Of a stretch of 64,000 nucleotides of DNA, positions 60,420-64,000 are shown piece by piece; within the stretch, counting starts at the first letter, position 1; every line of letters starts with the position of its first letter. The translations under genes were made by a program, and so were the position numbers. Location of the stretch: contig NC_083343.1 in NCBI RefSeq assembly GCF_019175385.1, forward strand, positions 53,342,457-53,406,456, given 5' to 3'. This DNA is from Lycium barbarum (taxonomy: Eukaryota > Streptophyta > Magnoliopsida > Solanales > Solanaceae). The notes under the pieces are model-generated. The model saw nothing but the letters and a program-made list of their open reading frames with translations. It did not search any database and was not told the DNA's origin.

Positions 60420-61094
60420 CTGAAAAATACAAAAGTAAGATCATTAGATTGTTCCAAATATTTGTGCTGTCAGTGGGCGTAAACACAAATGACGGACCGT
60501 AAACCAGTTTACGGTCCGTAAAGTGTGATCGTAAACTGGGCAGTTTTGTCGATAACATTCTGTTCCCTGTTAACCTTAAATACAGACCGTAAATTGAAAT
60601 ACGGTCCATAAAGTGTGGTCGTAAACTGCTCTTTTCTTGTGAAAACATGTTGTTCATTTAGACACGCTCAAATACGGACCATAATTTGTAATACGGTCCG
60701 TAAAGTGAGGTCGTGTTACACACCACAGACAGCCACTTTTTTTTTTTTTTAATTTCAAACTTTCATTGCTCATCTTGGCTTCACATTGTGTTCGGGGCTT
60801 AGGTTACTCAGACTTCACCTATTTTCTACCAATTCGCATAATTCTCACAGAGTCAAGCCATTGGTGGGCAGACCAAAACTACAAATTTTGAATTCGAAGT
60901 ATGGAATGCCCTCCAACCCATATGGGTGTAATTAACACTGACCCACAAAAATTGGAAAGGATTAAACCTATTTATCCCCCACAAGATCATGAACCAAGGT
61001 ATTAAATGCAGAATTTCACAAACCCAGTCTAAACAATCACTTACCACTAAGTTCAAAATCACAGATGTAGAAGAATAAGGAAAACCAATCATAC
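60420..61094 (-). other. Candidate leader intron of the env-position ORF
   Basis: In sense direction, a donor-like AAAAAG|GTATGA at 61094 and an acceptor-like TTTGTATTTTTCAG ending at 60420, two bases before the proposed ATG context (GAATGG). The 675 bp between include an inverted-repeat cluster and a T-rich run. Spliced messages for env-position ORFs are plausible in Athila elements; the exact sites are predicted by eye only. Confidence 0.45.
60492..60701. repeat. Cluster of three 28-bp inverted repeats upstream of the env-position ORF
   Basis: Units at 60492-60519 (perfect arms around ccag), 60582-60609 and 60674-60701, spaced 90-92 bp. They lie inside the candidate intron. Their translation produces the repetitive N-terminal residues of the longer open frame, which argues against that frame being used. 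Confidence 0.9.
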
Positions 61095-61233
61095 CTTTTT
61101 GATGAAGAACTACGTGACTACTGTATGCACAGATTTTGAAAGAAAGCACTTGAATCCCCAACAAAATTAAAACCTAGGGCAGGGCAGAAAGGGATATGAA
61201 TGGGTGTGAGATGATCAGTTGGTGAATGGGGTT

Positions 61234-61246
61234 GGTGTATTTATGG
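61234..61246 (-). promoter_or_regulatory. Possible TATA box upstream of the env-position ORF
   Basis: ccataaatacacc on the minus strand, about 140 bp before the candidate intron donor and 180 bp after an inverted-repeat cluster. It could give a separate transcript for the downstream ORF. Sequence context is the only support. Confidence 0.3.
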
Positions 61247-61427
61247 TGGTGAGGAGAATGGAAGGTGATGGGAAGTTGTGGGGATGGAAGAAACTAAAAA
61301 GAAAAAGCGTAAGATGGAGGGGGATCGTGGTGTAGGAGGAAATAATGGAGGGCATTTGAATAGGTGTGTCCGTTTTATTTAACTGCTGCGTTATTAATTT
61401 TTTTCTTGTTTTTTTTTTGTTCTAAAT

Positions 61428-61647
61428 ACAGTCCGTAAATGGATTTACGTCCCGTCTTTAGAGGTATTATGGTGGACAGTACACTGTAGTGTCTAATGTT
61501 GGTTTACGACCATGTAGGACGGACCGTATTTCATAATACGGTCCGTAAATCTGATCATAAACCAACATGTTCATTACCTTGCTCACTGTTTTGCAGCTTT
61601 GTTAAAGACGACCTGGTTTACGAGCCGTATTATGAAATACGGTCCGT
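61428..61647. repeat. Cluster of three 28-bp inverted repeats downstream of pol
   Basis: Units at 61428-61455, 61519-61546 and 61620-61647. The middle one has perfect arms ending ATT/AAT rather than AAA/TTT, a paired change that keeps the symmetry. Lies between the pol stop and the possible TATA box. Confidence 0.9.
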
Positions 61648-61859
61648 AAACTTCAAGCGTCTTTTGCACTGTTGCGGAACAGTGTTTGACAACTGGACTT
61701 ACCTGCAATTCAGCACAATTTTTCTGTCATATCTTCCTGCACCAAAACAACCATTACCCTATATGTACGAATAACAATAACGAAAAAAATAAACATTACA
61801 CTTGGGTTGCCTCCCAAGAAGCGCTTGATTTAACGTCGCGGCACGACGGTGGTGACCAA

Positions 61860-63999
61860 TCACTCCTTGTCTTGGTACACCAGCTCATTGTTTGTTCCCA
61901 GGTGTTTCAACCTGTAGCGATCAACAATCCTACCTTCCGAGACCATTCCGTGGTAGTGCTTCAATCTCTGCCTATTTACCTTAAATGTCCGAGTACCATC
62001 TCCGGACTTCAATTCAACTGCGCCATGGGGTGAGGTATCTACCACCTCAAACGGACCAAACCAACTGGATTTGAGTTTACCCGGTAGCAACTTCAGTAGA
62101 GAGTTAAACAGTAATACAGAGTCACCCTTGTAGAACTCTCGCTTCAGAATTTTCTTGTCATGGTACTGCTTCATCCTTTCTTTATAAAGGGCTGCACTCT
62201 CATAAGCCTGGTAGCGATATTCATCTATCTCATTCAATTGAAACAACCGCAGCTTGGTTGCTTCCTCCCAGTTCATGTTCAGCTTCTTTAGCGCCCACAT
62301 AGCCTTGTGTTCGAGTTCAACCGGCAAATGACAAGCTTTCCCGAATACAAGCATGAAGGGTGAAGTCCCAATTGGAGTCTTGAAAGCAGTACGGTATGCC
62401 CATAGAGCGTCATCGAGCTTTCGGGCCCAATCAGTTCTATTGGCATTCACTGTCTTTGCTAGAATACTTTTAATTTCCCTATTGGACACTTCAACCTGTC
62501 CACTTGTCTGAGGGTGATAAGGCGTTGCCACCCTATGCTTCACACCATATTTCTCCATCAGTCCCGTAAACGCTTTATTGCAAAAGTGGGATCCACCATC
62601 GCTGATTATCGCCCTCGGAGTACCAAAACGAGTAAATATGTTTTTCTTAAGGAACCCCATAACACTTTTGGCCTCATTATTGGGTAAAGACACCGCCTCA
62701 ACCCATTTGGACACATAATCCACAACTACCAAGATGTATTTCATTCCACCAGAACTCACAAACGGTCCCATAAAGTCGATTCCCCAGCAATCGAACACTT
62801 CCACCTCCAAAACAAAATTCATAGGCATCTCTTGCCTTCTGCCTATATTCCCTTGCCTTTGACACTGATCACAGGACCGCACCAACAGATTAGCATCATG
62901 AAAAATAGTCGGCCAGTAATAGCCGCACTCAAGTACCTTGGCTGCAGTCCGGTTTGACCCCTAACAGGAGAGTCATGGCATGCCTTTAGAATATCCATCA
63001 CTTCACTTTCTGAGACACAACGCCGAATGATGTTATCAGCGCATGTGCGGAACAAATAAGGCTCGTCCCAATAATACTGCCGAGCATCCCGCAAGAAATT
63101 CTTCTTTTGGTAAGTTTTGATATCATCGGGAACTATACCTGTTACCAAATAGTTTGCAAAATCAGCATATCATGGTGCTACCTCCTTTGACACTGCCAAC
63201 ACCCTCTCATCTGGAAACGCATCATCTATATCAAGCTCATCAGACGGTCTCTCAGCTTCTTCAAGCCGAGAGAGATGGTCAGCCACCTGGTTTTCAGTGC
63301 CCTTTCGGTCTTTTACCTCAAAATCGAACTCTTGCAGCAGTAGCACCCATCTGATCAGTCGCGGCTTTGCTTCCTTCTTTGCCATGAGGTATCTCAAGGC
63401 TGCATGATCAGTATAAACCACAACTTTGGACCCCAACAAGTAGGCCCGAAATTTTTCGAAAGCAAACACAATGGCAAGCAGCTCTTGCTCCGTCACTGTG
63501 TAATTCATCTGTGCAGCATTCAGCGTTCTGCTAGCATAATAGATCGGGTGCATAATTTTATTGTGCCTCTGCCCAAGCACAACACCTATTGCTAAACCAC
63601 TAGCATCACACATCAGTTCGAATGGTAGGGACCAGTCAGGAGAAATAATAATAGGAGCAGTAGTGAGACGCACTTTTAACTCTTCAAACGCCTTCTGGCA
63701 CTTCTAATCAAACACAAATTTAGCCTCTTTTTCAAGAAGCTTGCACAAAGGATTTGCAACCTTAGAGAAATCTTTGATGAAGCGCCTGTAGAACCAAGCA
63801 TGCCCCAAGAAACTGCGGACACCTTTTACTGAGATAGGTGGAGGAAGTTTGGAAATCACATCAATTTTTGCTTGATCGACCTCGATTCCCCTTTCAGAGA
63901 TTTTGTGACCGAGGGCGATTCCTTCATTCACCATAAAATGGTATTTCTCCCAGTTCAGCACCAGATTTGTCTCTTCGCACCTTTTTAGCACTTGACCCA
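61860..63999 (-). pseudogene. Athila-type pol, 3' part: RT thumb, RNase H, integrase (broken)
   Basis: In sense order from the right edge: RT C-terminus (LGHKISERGIEVD, VRSFLGHAWFYRRFI), RNase H (MCDASG with Asp at 63605-63607, [25 protein letters not shown]), zinc-finger region ([10 protein letters not shown]) and integrase. Integrase Asp, Asp and Glu are at 62775-62777, 62598-62600 and 62490-62492, the last two separated by 35 codons, so the active site is intact. Breaks: TAG at 63704-63706 between RT and RNase H, TGA at 63170-63172 where Trp is usual, and a frameshift with a small loss near 62955-62970 in the zinc-finger region. The final stop is at 61860. The 5' part of pol and gag are beyond the window. 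Confidence 0.9.
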
Positions 64000-64000
64000 G

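Larger units (their letters stand above)
55345..64000 (-). mobile_element. Athila-type Ty3/gypsy retrotransposon, 3' two thirds (minus strand)
   Basis: Read on the minus strand from the right edge: RT thumb, RNase H, integrase, a spacer with inverted-repeat clusters, an env-position ORF, a 3' UTR, PPT and 3' LTR. The integrase style ([30 protein letters not shown]) is that of the Athila lineage. The LTR joins LTR-J sequence at CCCAC (55340-55344), the likely left target duplication; the right side is out of view. Gene order and lineage are well supported, but stops and a frameshift make this copy non-functional. Confidence 0.9.

Noticed and set aside
60418..60657. 80-codon N-terminal extension of the env-position ORF
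   Set aside because: It is made from the inverted-repeat cluster and lies across a splice-acceptor-like site; the ATG at 60417 is the better start.
1..64000. Host protein-coding genes, tRNA or rRNA genes
   Set aside because: Every stretch is accounted for by LTR, internal or pol sequence. The tRNA-like phrase tggtatcagagc is a primer-binding site, not a tRNA gene.

Overview
The window is plant repeat DNA: 64 kb made almost entirely of nested LTR retrotransposons, with no host gene, rRNA or tRNA that I can support. The pol proteins are Ty3/gypsy of two plant lineages: Tekay/Del-type chromoviruses (integrase plus chromodomain) and one Athila-type element. The primer-binding sites match initiator tRNA-Met, and the LTRs are 2.2-3.3 kb. 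A large-genome eudicot, perhaps a nightshade relative, is likely; that last step is inference.

Layout, left to right. 1-4023 is the 3' end of a Tekay element (integrase/chromodomain ORF, PPT, 3' LTR) inserted into a second family. 4024-14752 is that second family as an alternating array, LTR-A/int-A/LTR-B/int-B/LTR-C/int-C, with non-coding internal parts of about 1.1 kb. 14753-24409 is the 3' half of another Tekay element: a decayed integrase/chromodomain gene and LTR-D, which is split by two solo LTRs in minus orientation (17246-19947, TSD ATTAG; 20062-23377, TSD ATGTT). 24421-26847 is LTR-E. 26848-38798 is LTR-H (minus), split by a complete 9.7-kb minus-strand non-autonomous element (27995-37658, TSD AACAA). 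38799-55344 is a second alternating array, INT1/LTR-I/INT2/LTR-J. INT2 is split by a solo LTR (49155-51761, TSD TTTGA), and INT1 preserves the matching empty site. 55345-64000 is the 3' part of a minus-strand Athila element inserted in LTR-J: LTR, PPT, an env-position ORF with one internal stop, and a broken integrase/RNase H/RT gene.

How the parts relate. The non-coding elements (LARD-like) carry only cis signals: LTR promoter, PBS, leader and PPT. They would depend on coding relatives; the element at 1-4023 has closely similar LTR ends and PPT and is the best candidate partner in view.

Most interesting signals. (1) A 28-bp inverted-repeat module (12-bp arms, 4-bp spacer) recurs about every 100 bp in clusters in both Tekay-type and Athila LTRs, next to TATA-like boxes, and twice more around the Athila env-position ORF. 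(2) A block found in all 14 LTR copies of the Tekay-type families carries hairpins whose stems change in compensating ways between families. (3) LTRs look modular: the same U3 half is joined to different R-U5 halves. All similarities were judged by eye; no alignment or search was run.
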